From the NCBI GenBank assembly GCA_010909165.1, contig VJWM01000019.1, positions 868,001-932,000 of the forward strand: 64,000 nucleotides of DNA, in the 5' to 3' direction. This DNA comes from Anthoceros angustus (Eukaryota > Streptophyta > Anthocerotopsida > Anthocerotales > Anthocerotaceae). Positions 34,440 through 45,200 of the stretch are shown here, piece after piece. Below the pieces are notes generated by a model that was given only the letters and a program-made list of their open reading frames with translations, was not told where the DNA came from and searched no databases. The position numbers and the translations under genes were made by a program. The stretch's first letter is position 1, and the number at the start of each line of letters is the position of its first letter.

Positions 34440-35100
34440 CGGCGGCGCCCGCAAGTGGCGAGGCGGGCGCGGCCGCCGCGCGCGCGCCGCGGCAGGCGCG
34501 CGCGCGGCGAGGCGCGCGCGCGGCGCGCGGGCGGCGCGGCCGGCGCGCGCGGCGCGGGCGGCGCGCCGGCCGCGGCGGGCCGCGGGCGCGGGCGGCGCGG
34601 CCGCGGCGCGCCGCGGCGCGCGCCGCGGCGCGGGCGCGGGCGCGGCGCGGCCGCGGGCGCGGCCGCGGCGCGCGCGCGCGCGCGCGGCGCGCAGTCTTGA
34701 GTGCGTGGCGCCACGTGGCCGGCGGCCCGGCCGCGCGGCGAGGCTGCGGCGCGCGCAGCGTGGCGGGCGGGCGCGGCGAGCCGCGCGAGGCGCGCGCCGC
34801 GGCACACGAGGCGCGCGCGCGGCGCGCGCAGGCGCGGGCGGCGCGCGGCGAGCCGCGAGCCGCGAGCCGCGCGGGCGCGGCGCGCGCGGCCGCGGCGCGG
34901 GCGCGGCGCGCGCCGCGGGCGCGGGCGCGGCCGCGGGCGCGGCCGCGGGCGCGGCGCGCCGCGGCAGGCGCGGGCGCGGCGCGGCCGGCGCGCGCGCGCG
35001 GCCGGCGCGCGCGCGGCGCGCGCGCGCGGCGCGGGCGGCGCGCGCGGCCGCGGCGCGCGCGGCCGCGGGCGCGGCCGCGGGCGCGGGCGCGGCCGGCGCA
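34440..35100. repeat. CpG-saturated G+C block 1 (about 660 bp)
   Basis: Almost only G and C, mostly GCG, CGC and GGC words, with very few A or T. It lies between the primer-site region and gag of copia 2. Open frames on both strands translate to Arg/Ala/Pro-rich strings; these follow from the composition and are not genes. The flanks (GGTGATCCACATCGCGG before, CGAAAATT.GCGAAATATTCG after) recur around block 2. Confidence 0.9.
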
Positions 35101-35187
35101 TCAGCCGAAAATTGCGAAATATTCGGAATACTCGAGCGATAGCAGCAAATATACGGGCCGCGATGACTTTTCTTCTTTGACTTTTTG

Positions 35188-35835
35188 ACAAGGCGAGTCA
35201 GTGTTTTATACATGTCGATTTTTGAGTCATGATGTCTTCATCATCGAAAAATCATGTTCAATATCGAGAAGTTAGATGGTACTAACTTCCCGTTGGAAAG
35301 AACAAGTGTATAATGTTCTAGTCTGCGAGAAGATCAAGCCCATAAAGTTGTTAGGCGTCAAACCGATAGTATGACAGGGATGAGTGGCGGGACTGGATGA
35401 GCTTGCTAGATCTACTATCATGCTAACATTGTCAAAAGCGTGTACTTCAATGTGAAAGATAAGACCACGAGTTATTTGTGGCGGATGTGACTGTATGAGA
35501 AGCAAAGTGCGGCTTCTCGGTGTATTGGTTGAAACGGTGGTGGACTTGAAGATGAAGGAAGGGACGAGGATGTCCGATCATCGAATGATTTCAATACCAT
35601 TTTCAGCCAGCTCTCATCTCAAGGTATCACATTCCCAGTTAGTGAGCTATGTTTCGCTGGTCACATTACGAGAGTTGGGACACCTTTTAAATGCACGAGT
35701 AATTACGCTGCTAGTGGTCTTACCATTGTAAATGTAGAAGGTAGCCCGTTAACGAGGAGGTGAGCAGGAAAAACATGGAACCTTCAAAAGGTTCCGGTGC
35801 CCTCATAGTGAGAGGGAGGTCCGCTGCGAAGGGGC
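35188..35835 (+). pseudogene. Copia 2 gag, copy 1 of 3 (partial)
   Basis: Begins near CATCATCGAAAAATCATG with the plant copia start pattern (MFNIEKLDGTNFPL at about 35,252), and is broken by frameshifts. It ends at GGAGGTCCGCTG, where the sequence jumps to the middle of the LTR at a shared GAAGCTT. Confidence 0.8.
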
Positions 35836-36069
35836 AGGAAGCTTCTTGTGCTCCTTCCTAGGGGCTTCTTGTGGAGCTTCCTAGGAGCCCTGCTGGAGGG
35901 TATAAATACCTCCAAGCCTCATCTCAATGTGAGAGCTACACTTGCCTCCTCCTCCTCTCCTCTTTCCACCATCATGGCCGCCACGATCCTTCAACCGTAT
36001 CGAGCTTTGGTGGTTGTGTTGTGATGCTAGAATTTTCTAGCCGCAGTCGGCAGCAGCCGTGGAATTGCG
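35836..36069 (+). repeat. Internal LTR fragment with TATA box
   Basis: Repeats 34,206-34,440: GAAGCTTCTTGTGCTCCTTC, the TATA box (GGTATAAATACC, 35,899-35,910) and the leader to CACATCGCGGCG. It belongs to a tandem duplication inside copia 2 and is not a separate solo LTR, because no TG start is present. Confidence 0.8.
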
Positions 36070-36430
36070 GTGATCCACATCGCGGCGAGGCGCGCGCGCG
36101 GCCGGCGCGGGCGGCGCGGCGCGCGCGGCGGCGCGCGCGGCCGCGCGGCGCGCCGCGGCGCGCCGCGGCGAACACGGCGCCGCGGCGGGCGGGCGCGCGC
36201 GGCCGCCGCGGCGCGCGGGCGGCGCGCGCCGCGGCGCGGGCGCGGCGCGCCGCGGCGCGCGGGCGCGGGCGCGGGCGCGGGCGGCGCGCCAGCCGGTTGA
36301 GGAGCGCGGGCGCGGCCGGCGCGCGCGCGCAGCGCGGGCGCGGGCGCGGCGCGCCGCGGGCGCGGCGCGCGCGGCGCGGGCGCGGGCGCGGCGCGCGCGC
36401 GCGCGCGGCGAGGCGCGCGAGCGCAGTGAG
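36070..36430. repeat. CpG-saturated G+C block 2 (about 360 bp)
   Basis: Same composition and flanks as block 1, but shorter. The length difference means the block expands or contracts independently of its surroundings. Confidence 0.9.
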
Positions 36431-36510
36431 GTCGCATGAGCGAAAATTCGCGAAATATTCGTTCGTGGAATACCAACGAATACACGCGACGATGACTTTT
36501 CTTTGACTTT

Positions 36511-37278
36511 TTGACAAGGCGAGTCGAGTGTTTTATCCAGATCGATTTTTGAATCATGATGTCTTCATCATCTAAAAACGCATGTTCAATATCGAGAAGT
36601 TAGATGGTACTAACTTCCCGCTCGAAAGAACAAGTGTATAATGTTCTAGTGCGTAAAAAGCGCATCAAGCCCATAAAGTTGTTAGGCCAAACCGATAGTA
36701 TGACATGTGATGAGTGGCGGGACTGGATGAGCTTGCTAGATCTACTATCATGCTAACATTGTCAAAAAAGTGTACTTCAATGTGAAAGATAAGACCACGT
36801 TACGGATCGCGGGTGTGGGACTGATGAGAAGCAAAGTGCGGCTTCGTGTATTGGTTGAAAGGTGGACTTGAAGATGAAGGAAGGGACGAGGATGTCCGAT
36901 CATCCGAATGATTTCAATACCATTTTCAGCCAGCTCTCATCTCAAGGTATCACATTCCCATTCCGTGAGAGCTATGTTTCGCTGGTCACATTACGGAGAG
37001 TTGGGACACCTTCGTGACCTGAGTAATTCCGCCTCGCTAGTGGTCTTACCATTGTAAATGTAGAAGGTAGCCTGTTAACCGAGGAGGTGAACAGAAAACA
37101 TGGAACCTTCCAAAGGTTCCGGTGCCCTCATAGTGAGAGGGAGGTCCATGAAGGGAAGCAACCGAAGCTTTTCTCGTAGCAAATCTCGTAGTCGTAACAA
37201 GAATGTGGAGTGTCACTATTGTCACAAAGGGTCACTTCAAAAGAGTGCGAGAAGTTCAAAAGGACCAAGGAAAAGAAG
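36511..37278 (+). pseudogene. Copia 2 gag, copy 2 of 3
   Basis: Same gag segment with different indels. It extends further than copy 1, to the zinc-knuckle start VECHYCHKG (about 37,206) and GPRKRSG, then jumps back to the gag start at a shared GACAAGGCGA. Confidence 0.8.
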
Positions 37279-38240
37279 CGGGGCGACAAGGCGAGTCGAG
37301 TGTTTATATCGATTTTTGAGTCATGATGTCTTCATCATCGAGCGTCATGTTCAATATCGAGTTAGATGGTACTAACTTCCGTTGGAAAGAACAAGTGTAT
37401 AATGTTCTAGTGCGGAAAAAAGCGGATCAAGCCCATAAAGTTGTTAGGCGTCAAACCGGATAGTATGACACGGGATGAGTGGCGGGACTGGATGAGCTTG
37501 CTAGATCTACTATCATGCTAACATTGTCAAAAGCGTGTACTTCAATGTGAAAGATAAGACCACGAGTTACGGAGTGGCGGTATGTGACTGTGAGAAGCAA
37601 AGTGCGGCTTCTCGGTGTATTGGTTGAAACGGTGGTGGACTTGAAGATGAAGGAAGGGACGAGGATGTCCGATCATCGAATGATTTCAATACCATTTTCA
37701 GCTCTCATCTCAAGGTATCACATTCCCAGTTAGTGAGCTATGTTTCATTGGTCACATTACGGAGTTGGGACACCTTTTGACAACTAGTTGCCCCTAGTGG
37801 TCTTACCATTGTAAATGTAGAAGGTAGCACATTGGCGAGGAGGTGAGCAGGAAAAACATGGAACCTTCAAAAGGTTCCGGTGCCCTCATAGTGAGAGGGA
37901 GGTCCGCTGAAGGGAAACAGCAGAAGCTTTTCTCGTAGCAAATCTCGTAGTCGTAACAAGAATGTGGAGTGTCACTATTGTCACAAAGGGTCACTTCAAA
38001 AGAGTCAGAAGTTCAAAAGGACCAAGGAAAAGAAGCGGGGCGACAAGAAGGCGACTTAAATGCAGAGTTGGAAGAGTTAAACTACATTGAGGGCGGAGAT
38101 GTCCTTATCTCTTCTTACTTGAATCTTGCACAATTGAGTGGATAGTCATTTATTACGCAATTGGATAATTGACTGGTGCATCTTTCCATGTTACTCCTCA
38201 TAGAGTGGTTTAGCACGTATGATGCTACAAGGAAAGGATG
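37279..38240 (+). pseudogene. Copia 2 gag, copy 3 of 3, leading into protease
   Basis: Third gag segment, again with the VECHYCHKG knuckle (about 37,966). It continues into a protease remnant near 38,170-38,220, where the DSGA site is damaged by loss of two bases (GACTGGTGC). Confidence 0.78.
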
Positions 38241-40278
38241 CGTTAGGCTTGGAAATAACTATGCATGCGGATCGCGCGTGGGTGATGTGCAACTCAAGTT
38301 TGACAACGGATCTTCATTCATCTTTGAAGGGCGTTAGGCATGTTCGAAGTTGACAAAAGCATGATTAGCGGGGTTGGATGATCTTTGGTTACCACTTCTT
38401 TGGTTTGGGGATCACTCTTGGAAGATCTCAAAGGTTCTCTTGTGTTAGCTCGTGGATCGAGTGTGGCACTTTGTACTCACTTGAGTAAACCTCAAAGATC
38501 ATGTGATGCATGTGAGCGACCAAATGTTTCCTTGTGGCATTGCGGTTAGGACATATGTCTCGAGAAGGGAATGAAGGTTTTATCTCGTTACGGTTATATC
38601 CATTCTTAACTTCTCGATCTCTCGATGTGTGAGCCTTTGTTTATATGGGAAGCAGACAAAATCATCACATCGAACAAGAGGTAAAGTAGGAGTAAACCTC
38701 TTGAGTTGGTTCACGATGTGTATGTGGACCTATGCCTCTGCATCATTAGGCGGTGCCTCTATTTTGTCACTTTCATAGATGATTTCTCACGCAAGGTGTG
38801 GGTTTATCCTTTGAGGAAAAAGGATGAAGTTACGGTGTTTGAAATTTGTCACCCTTGTAGAATCGATCGCCGATTGAAGTGTCTAAGGAGATAATGGTGG
38901 AGTATGTTTAGCTTTCGGTCATTACGTGATTCCAAGGGAATCAAAAGAGAATTATTTGGTATACTCCTCCACAAAATGGTGTGGGCGGCGGATGAGCAGA
39001 ACCATTCGGAGAGGATCGTGGTTTGTTGTCAAACTGGATTGCCTAATGGGTTTTGGGCGAGCGATGTCTCTGCAGTTCATCTTATTAACGGATCTCCTAA
39101 TAAAGTGATGAGCGGGTTCGGAGGAGCTATAGTGCGGAAAGAAACCATCCTACAAGCATCTGCGAGTGTTTGGTTTGAGGCATCTTGCCATGTTCCAAAA
39201 GAGTTTCGGGACAAGTTGGCACCTAAGTCCAAGAAATGTATTTTTCTTGGCTATGGTGATTACGGTGAGATGGGATCTGGTTTGTGGGATCGAGGCTAGA
39301 AAGGTTGTTCGTACTAACGTGTTCTTCAATGAGAACAAGATGCAGGAAGCCTACTCCAAGCTGTGGAGGTGCGAAGGGTGATCTTCAAGAAGATGGACAT
39401 GATCATCATGGGCGGGTTGATAAGTGGTAATGCGAGCACATTCCTCCACCGATAGATGAACCAAGAGTCGAACAAGCACCTATAGAGGTGCACGTGCGTG
39501 GGTCGGCGAGGATTACGACCTCACGGCGGTATGATCCATCTGGATTATGTCTGCGGAGTTGTGGGAACCCTCTTCTTACAAAGAGGCCATGTCAATGAGT
39601 AACAAAGAGAAGTGGGAGAAGGCCATGCGATCGAAATGAATTCTGCATAAGAACCAAACTTGGGAGTTGGTTGGTTGCCTAGGATAAGAAGGCACTCAGG
39701 TGCAAATGGGTGTACAAGATGAAGGTCATACCTTGATGGCAAACCAAAGTACAAGGCACGATTGGTTGCTAAGGGTTTCAAGCAACAACCGGCATTGACT
39801 TTGATGAGATTTTCTCACGATGGTCAAAATGACAACTTTGCGATGTGTTCTTGCTTTGGTTGCCAGGAATGATATGGAACTTGTACAGATGGATGTCAAG
39901 ACGAAGCAAGCCATATGGCTTGGTGACCTGATTCTTGCATGGTGACCTTCAAGAATTAGAAGACCAAGCCATATGGCTTGCTCGTTTAGTGGGAGACTTG
40001 GGGATCAAGGTTGAGCTGCCAGTGTTGCATTGTGATAGTCAGAGTGCTATCTAGTTGGCAAAGAATCCAGTGTTTCATGCGAAGACTAAACATGTGGATG
40101 TGAAGTATCACTTCATTCGAGAGGTGTTGGATGACAAGAGGGTACAACTTGTCAAGGTTCACACCACCGAACCTAGATATTCTTACCAAGGGACTCTACG
40201 AGCAATTGCTGGCTTCGGACAACGATGGGCATGAGGTAGTCCATTCTTCTACGGTAAATTGGCCTTTAAGTGGGAGGT
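38241..40278 (+). pseudogene. Copia 2 pol remnant (integrase, RT fragment, RNase H)
   Basis: Integrase core: GGCLYFVTFIDDFSRKVWVY-like sequence at about 38,745-38,815, then SGLPNGFW and AVHLINGSPNKV (39,050-39,110), and FRDKLAPKSKKCIFLGY (39,207-39,257). An RT piece with WVYKMK lies at about 39,705. An RNase H end with LPVLHCDSQSAI and HAKTKHVDVKYHFIREVL lies at about 40,020-40,130. Many stops and frameshifts are present, and the RT catalytic YVDD region is not found. Confidence 0.85.
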
Positions 40279-40540
40279 TGTAAGGGTAGTAAGCCCAATG
40301 TACTTAGACTAATATACTTAGTCTAAGTTAGGTGTCGATTAAGTATCATTAGTTTAGCTGAAGCTAATCACTAGGAACCTTCTTGTGCTCCTTCCTAGGG
40401 GCTTCTTGTGGAGCTTCCTAGGGAGCCCCGTTGGAGGGTATAAATACCCTCCAAAGCCTCATCTCAATGTGAGAGAGTTACTCTTGCCTCCTCCTCTCCT
40501 CTCCTCTTTCCACCATCATGGGCTGCCGCACGATCCTTCA
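40279..40540 (+). repeat. Copia 2 right LTR (262 bp)
   Basis: Intact TG...CA ends. The TATA box lies in the loop of a perfect inverted repeat: TTGGAGGGTA, TAAA, TACCCTCCAA (40,431-40,454). Confidence 0.9.
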
Positions 40541-40545
40541 ACCAT
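40541..40545. repeat. Target-site duplication ACCAT, right copy
   Basis: Identical to 34,106-34,110. Element A sequence resumes directly after it. Confidence 0.88.
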
Positions 40546-43500
40546 GACGGGGAGGGAGCTAGTAGTCGCCGTGCCAGCAGACCAACAACCTGCGTCGGCC
40601 CCAACTACCGAGCCTCAGGACGGGAGGAGGCAAAGAAGGCAGCCCGCACCACCACCCCAGGTCCGCTCCGGTGCCCTTGCCTTTGCCAGCGGGTGGCGGA
40701 GGCGAAAGTGGTGAGAAGAGGCGGAGGCGGGATCTGACCCGGTGGCGGGCACACCGAGCCTCGCGGACGGGAGGAGGCGGGCCGAGCTCCGGACTCCTTC
40801 ACCGCCTCCGGACCCCAGCGTCGGTGAGCCGGAGAAGGAAGCAGGCGGGCGGAGAGGGCCAAGGAGGTAGAAGCTCCCGGCCAGAATAATCAGGACCTAA
40901 GAGTCCTGATTGGGTCTAGAGCTCCTAATCCGGACTCCCTCCCGGTTTGTGATCAGCGGTCCTTAATGAAGGAGATGCCGCACCCTCGGCGGACTTCGGT
41001 ATCCCAGTGGGCATGGAGGAGACACGGTGGGTTTTAGCACGTCAAGGACGGTATGCTCTGGGGCCTCTGCGGCGAGAAGACCCGAGGAGGTGGAGGCCAC
41101 TCGTGGCGGATGGTGGAACTCCAAGGCCGAGGCGGAGGGCTGTAGCGGCCAAAGGAAGCAAAGTCCTCGCTAGGGTCGAGGAGGAGAAGCGCCGGATGGT
41201 AGGAGTTGGAGGCAGGTCCACCCAACGAGGCTAGGGTGCTCCAACTATGTGAACAAGAAGGACGCCCGGGCGCAAGCAAGAGCGGAGGACCTTTGCCCAG
41301 GTGGAGGCCACTCGTGAGCGGATGGTGGAACCCCAAGGCCAGCAGAGGTGGCACAAGCGCCAAAGGAAAGCAAAGTCCTCGCTAGGGTCGAGGAGGAGAA
41401 GGCCGGATGGCCGAGTTGGAGGCCAGTCCACCCAACGATGGTGGCTAGGGTGCTCCAACTATGTGAATCAGGACGCCCGGAGGCGCAAGCAAGAGCGGAG
41501 GACCTTTGTCAAGGAGAGGAGTGGCCCGAGGAGGCGAAGGAAGCAGGCGGGCGGAGAGGGCCAAAGACTTGGCGAAAGCGGCCCGACAGGGCGAGAACCG
41601 AGCTTGGGAGGCTCGGTGAAGAAGCGCGGAGGCGGAGGCTTCTACCAAGGCAGACGAGGATCACTCTGGCCGGCCAGCCGGTGGAGGCGGCGAGGGCCAG
41701 GAGGTAGAAGCTCCGGCGGAATAATCGGGACCTAGAGTCTGATTGGGTCTAAACTCCCTAATCCGGACTCCCTCCCGGTGCGGGGTCTAATAGACCCGAG
41801 ATGCCCGCACCCTCGCGGACTTCTCGGTATCCCAGTGGGCATGGAGGAGACACGGTGGGTTTTAGCAGCCGTCGGAAGACGGTATGCTCTGGGGCCTCTG
41901 CGGGAGGAAGACCCGAGGAGGTGGAGGCCACTCGTGGCGGATGGTGGAACTCCAAGGCCAGGCGGAGGGCTGTAGCGGCCAAAGGAAGCAAAGTCCTCGC
42001 TAGGGTCGAGGAGGAGAAGCGCCGGATGGTAGGAGTTGGAGGCAGGTCCACCCAACGAGGCTAGGGTGCTCCAACTATGTGAACAAGAAGGACGCCCGGG
42101 CGCAAGCAAGAGCGGAGGACCTTTGCCCAGGTGGAGGCCACTCGTGAGCGGATGGTGGAACCCCAAGGCCAGCAGAGGTGGCACAAGCGCCAAAGGAAAG
42201 CAAAGTCCTCGCTAGGGTCGAGGAGGAGAAGGCCGGATGGCCGAGTTGGAGGCCAGTCCACCCAACGATGGTGGCTAGGGTGCTCCAACTATGTGAATCA
42301 GGACGCCCGGAGGCGCAAGCAAGAGCGGAGGACCTTTGTCAAGGAGAGGAGTGGCCCGAGGAGGCGAAGGAAGCAGGCGGGCGGAGAGGGCCAAAGACTT
42401 GGCGAAAGCGGCCCGACAGGCGAGAACCGAGCTTGGGAGGCTCGGTGAAGAAGGGCGTGAGGAGGCGGAGGCTTCTACCAAGGCAGACGAGGATCACTCT
42501 GGCCGGCCAGCCGGTGGAGGCGGCGAGGGCCAGGAGGTAGAAGCTCCCGGCCAGAATAATCAGGACCTAAGAGTCCTGATTGGGTCTAGAGCTCCTAATC
42601 CGGACTCCCTCCGGACTGTGGTCTGGCGGTCCTTAATAGACCGGGAGATGCCCGCACCCTCAGCGGACTTCTCGGTATCCCCAGCGGTGGCTGTGGAGGA
42701 GACACGGTGGGTTTTAGCAGCCGTCAAGGACGGTATGCTCTGGGGCCTCTGCGGGAAAGCAGAGAAGACCCAGGAGGTGGAGGCCACTCGTAGGCGGATG
42801 GTGGAACTCCAAGGCCAGGCAGAGGTGGCACAAGCGGCCAAAAGGAAAGCAAAGTCCCTCGCTAGGGTCGAGGAGGAGAAGCGCCGGATGGCCGAGTTGG
42901 AGGCCAGGTCCACCCAACGGGACAGGGCTAGGGTGCTCCAACTATGTGAACAACTGAAGGACGCCCCGGAGGCGCAAGCAAGAGCGGAGGACCTTTGCCG
43001 AAGGAGAGGAGTGGCCCAGGAGGAGGCGAAGGAAGCACGCAGGCAGGCAGAGAGGGCCAAAGACTTGGCAAAGCATTGACAGGAGGCGAGCCAGGCTTGG
43101 GAGGCTCGGTGAAGAAGCGCGGAGGCGGAGGCTTCTACCAAGACCAGACAGGATCACTCGCGAAACCGGTGGAGAGGCGGCAGAGTAGCCACGCCAACCT
43201 GAAGGCGGAGTAGGCAGCCGCAGAGCAAGCACGGGTAATCCGTGAGGGGGAGATGGAGGCCAGCACTAGGGAGCTAGGAGACCTCCGTGTACAGCTACAG
43301 GACATGGAAGAACGGCGCTAGGAGTTGGAAGGCCAGAAGGAGACCTTGGAGCTCTGACAGGTAGCAGGCGAGCAGGCCTCAAGGAGGATCGAGGATCACG
43401 AGCGGGAGTTAGAGCGGCTCCAGCTCTGTTGGAGGGCGGAGGAAAGTCGTCGGCGAAGTAAGGAGCAAGATATCGCCGAGTTGGAGAGGGACTTGGAAGA

Positions 43501-44160
43501 AGCAGCGTGAGGTTGCTAGAAACGCTGGAGCGAGACATGGTGGCCCTTGGGCAAGATGGAGCCGGAGGAGGGCTACGAGGAAGAGCAAAAGTTGCTGGTC
43601 CGTTTGCGGAAAGTAGAAGGAGAGACTATGGCGACAAGTTAAGCCGTCTTTATGCGGCGAGAGGAGGCGGAGGCGGGCGGCGGAGGTTGAAGTGGCGGGC
43701 GGCCTTAGCAGCCTCAAGAGACTCAGCCGGACCGTGGGTGACCTTCTTGGCTGGCCGGGCAACTCGACATGCCGGTTGCAGAGAACCTATGGAGGCGTGA
43801 GTATCGGGTGCTCCGCGCCCATGTGGAGGAGGCCATCCGGAGGTCTCCGCGCATATTATCATCTGAGCTCCTCAAAGCCGGTGGAGGTAGTGCACCACAC
43901 AGGGCAAATTGAAGGGCCGCTGGAGGAGTTAGAAGGAGCGTGGAGGCGAGGCACAGGGGATAACATCGCCACAGGAACCACAGGCGTTGTTCGGGGGAGG
44001 CGGCGGAGAAGGAGAGCACCCAGACGAGGGGAATATGGCGGACACCATAAGACCATAGGTAAGTCCAGGAGTTCGGGCACGGCAGGCGGCTGCAAGGAAG
44101 AAGGAGAGGGTCCCCAACCTGTGGGGATCCGGGATGGGGAAGGGGTCCGGTGGGTGAAGA
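40546..44160 (+). pseudogene. Element A coiled-coil frame, 3' part, broken
   Basis: Continues the element A frame beyond copia 2. A Pro/Gln-rich start (QQPASAPTTEPQ) is followed by a long Glu/Arg/Ala/Lys-rich region. The best open piece is 247 codons (42,336-43,079), with VWRSLIDREMPAPSADF, ARVEEEKRRMAELEARS and QAERAKDLAKH. Downstream are more helix-like segments (STRELGDLRVQLQDMEERR; IAELERDLEEA) and RAHVEEAIRRSPRILSSELL (about 43,818). Heptad-like hydrophobics spaced in charged sequence predict a coiled coil. Stops occur throughout. No enzyme motif is visible. Confidence 0.55.
40870..43140 (+). repeat. Tandem triplication of an 830-bp coiled-coil segment
   Basis: Unit 1 is about 40,870-41,703, unit 2 about 41,704-42,538, and unit 3 begins at about 42,539 and runs into unique sequence. 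Each starts GAAGCTCC, then AATAATC.GGACCTA, and carries GGAGACACGGTGGGTTTTAGC and AGGGTGCTCCAACTATGTGAA at offsets of 827-835 bp. Units 1 and 2 are nearly identical over more than 600 bp. Element A copy 1 has a single unit. Confidence 0.88.
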
Positions 44161-44869
44161 CAGACCCATGGAGAATGCTCTGGGCGAGGATGCCCGAAAC
44201 CCTGAGGCGGACCTTGGTCCGGACTCGAGCGAGCGGACCCGGTCCCGGACTCGAGGGGGAAGGGGTGGATGAGGGTCAGTGTCAACCCACACAGGAAGAA
44301 TGGGTTCCGAGCGGACCCACGGGTGTGGACCCACCAGCATGCCAAGAGGCGAGGACCCAGCATGCCAAGAGACGGAGGAGAGACTTGGTGGTCAACTGCA
44401 GTTGTTAGGCCGCCGCCCATGGCCGACAGAGTCTCGGCGAGGAGAGCCTCATCGCGGATCATCCGATTAGATGCGCCGCAATTACGGTGAGGATTGGGTT
44501 GCCCGGCGCTAGAAAGGAATCTGATCAGTGACCCACCGCCGTGGACGTAAATAGGACAGGAGATAGAGGGTTGCGTGCTAGGGCACAGTGAGCTGGACAT
44601 CAACTCAGAATAGGGGTGTAATAAAAGCGCTCCCTCAGGACGTAGTATAAGAGGGTGGTGGCCGCTCCAGTAAAGGGATCTGTCTTTTGGGGTTGATACC
44701 GCGTTATCTTTGCAGGCCCTTGTCGTCACGCCTTCTTGTGATCCAGGTCAGAGTGGGCAAGACTACTTCGGAGATCGACTGATCCAGTGGGTCATAGAAG
44801 TAACTAGGGGGTAAGCGACCGTTGGGAAGTGCCTCCGGACTGGTGGCGGCGAGCCACGATCGTGCAAAA

Positions 44870-45200
44870 ATGGGACAAATCATTCCCTTGGAAACGGACC
44901 CCTTACTGCAACGACACGGGATTAGTGCGAGCCCGGCTGGCCGTCAGCGAAAGTTGCGTCACAGGGATATATAAGGGCTAGAGCAAAGGCTTTGAGGAAC
45001 AAGTGAGACTCACTCTTTGACAAAATAGGCAAGTGTGCGTTGCAAGCTTTGTGTTGAGAAAGCTGTGGAGAGCTAGCTAGTGAGCTTGTCGTGGAATCAA
45101 GAGCACTAGCCAGTTGGGCGTAGATAGCCAGATTCTATCGTTCTATTCTTTCAATAAAAAGCAGCACCTCCAGGAGGTGGTCTGCAAGTTGTCAGTGGAC
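44870..45200 (+). promoter_or_regulatory. LTR-like end of element A with TATA box and polyadenylation signal
   Basis: Contains the 85 bp shared with 1114-1200 (minus), then TATATAAG at 44,968-44,975 and AATAAA at 45,153-45,158. This is the order expected of U3-R-U5. The matching 5' LTR was not recognised, so the assignment is tentative. Confidence 0.4.

Larger units (their letters stand above)
34111..40540 (+). mobile_element. Copia 2: decayed Ty1/copia retrotransposon nested in element A
   Basis: LTRs (34,111-34,349 and 40,279-40,540) begin TGTAAGGGTA and end GATCCTTCA, with ACCAT duplicated on both sides. A degenerate initiator-tRNA site (GTATCGAGCTTTGG for TATCAGAGCTTTGG) follows the left LTR, and a purine tract (AAGTGGGAGG, 40,268-40,277) precedes the right LTR. 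Internal order is gag, protease, integrase, reverse transcriptase remnant, RNase H, so this is copia, not gypsy. Every frame is broken and most of RT is missing. The leader and gag are partly triplicated, with two G+C blocks. Only relics are coded; it is immobile on its own. Confidence 0.9.

Noticed and set aside
34241-35191. Open frames of over 260 codons on both strands in the G+C block
   Set aside because: They consist of Arg, Ala, Pro and Gly runs dictated by base composition, overlap on both strands, and lie in a retrotransposon leader. The absence of A/T removes stop codons by chance.
34385-36557. Minus-strand frames entering the copia 2 LTR and leader
   Set aside because: They are antisense to an LTR element and Arg/Pro-rich from the G+C blocks.
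44269-44729. Short frames downstream of the element A coiled coil
   Set aside because: Opposite-strand frames overlap heavily and show no motif. The region is better explained as the 3' untranslated part of element A.
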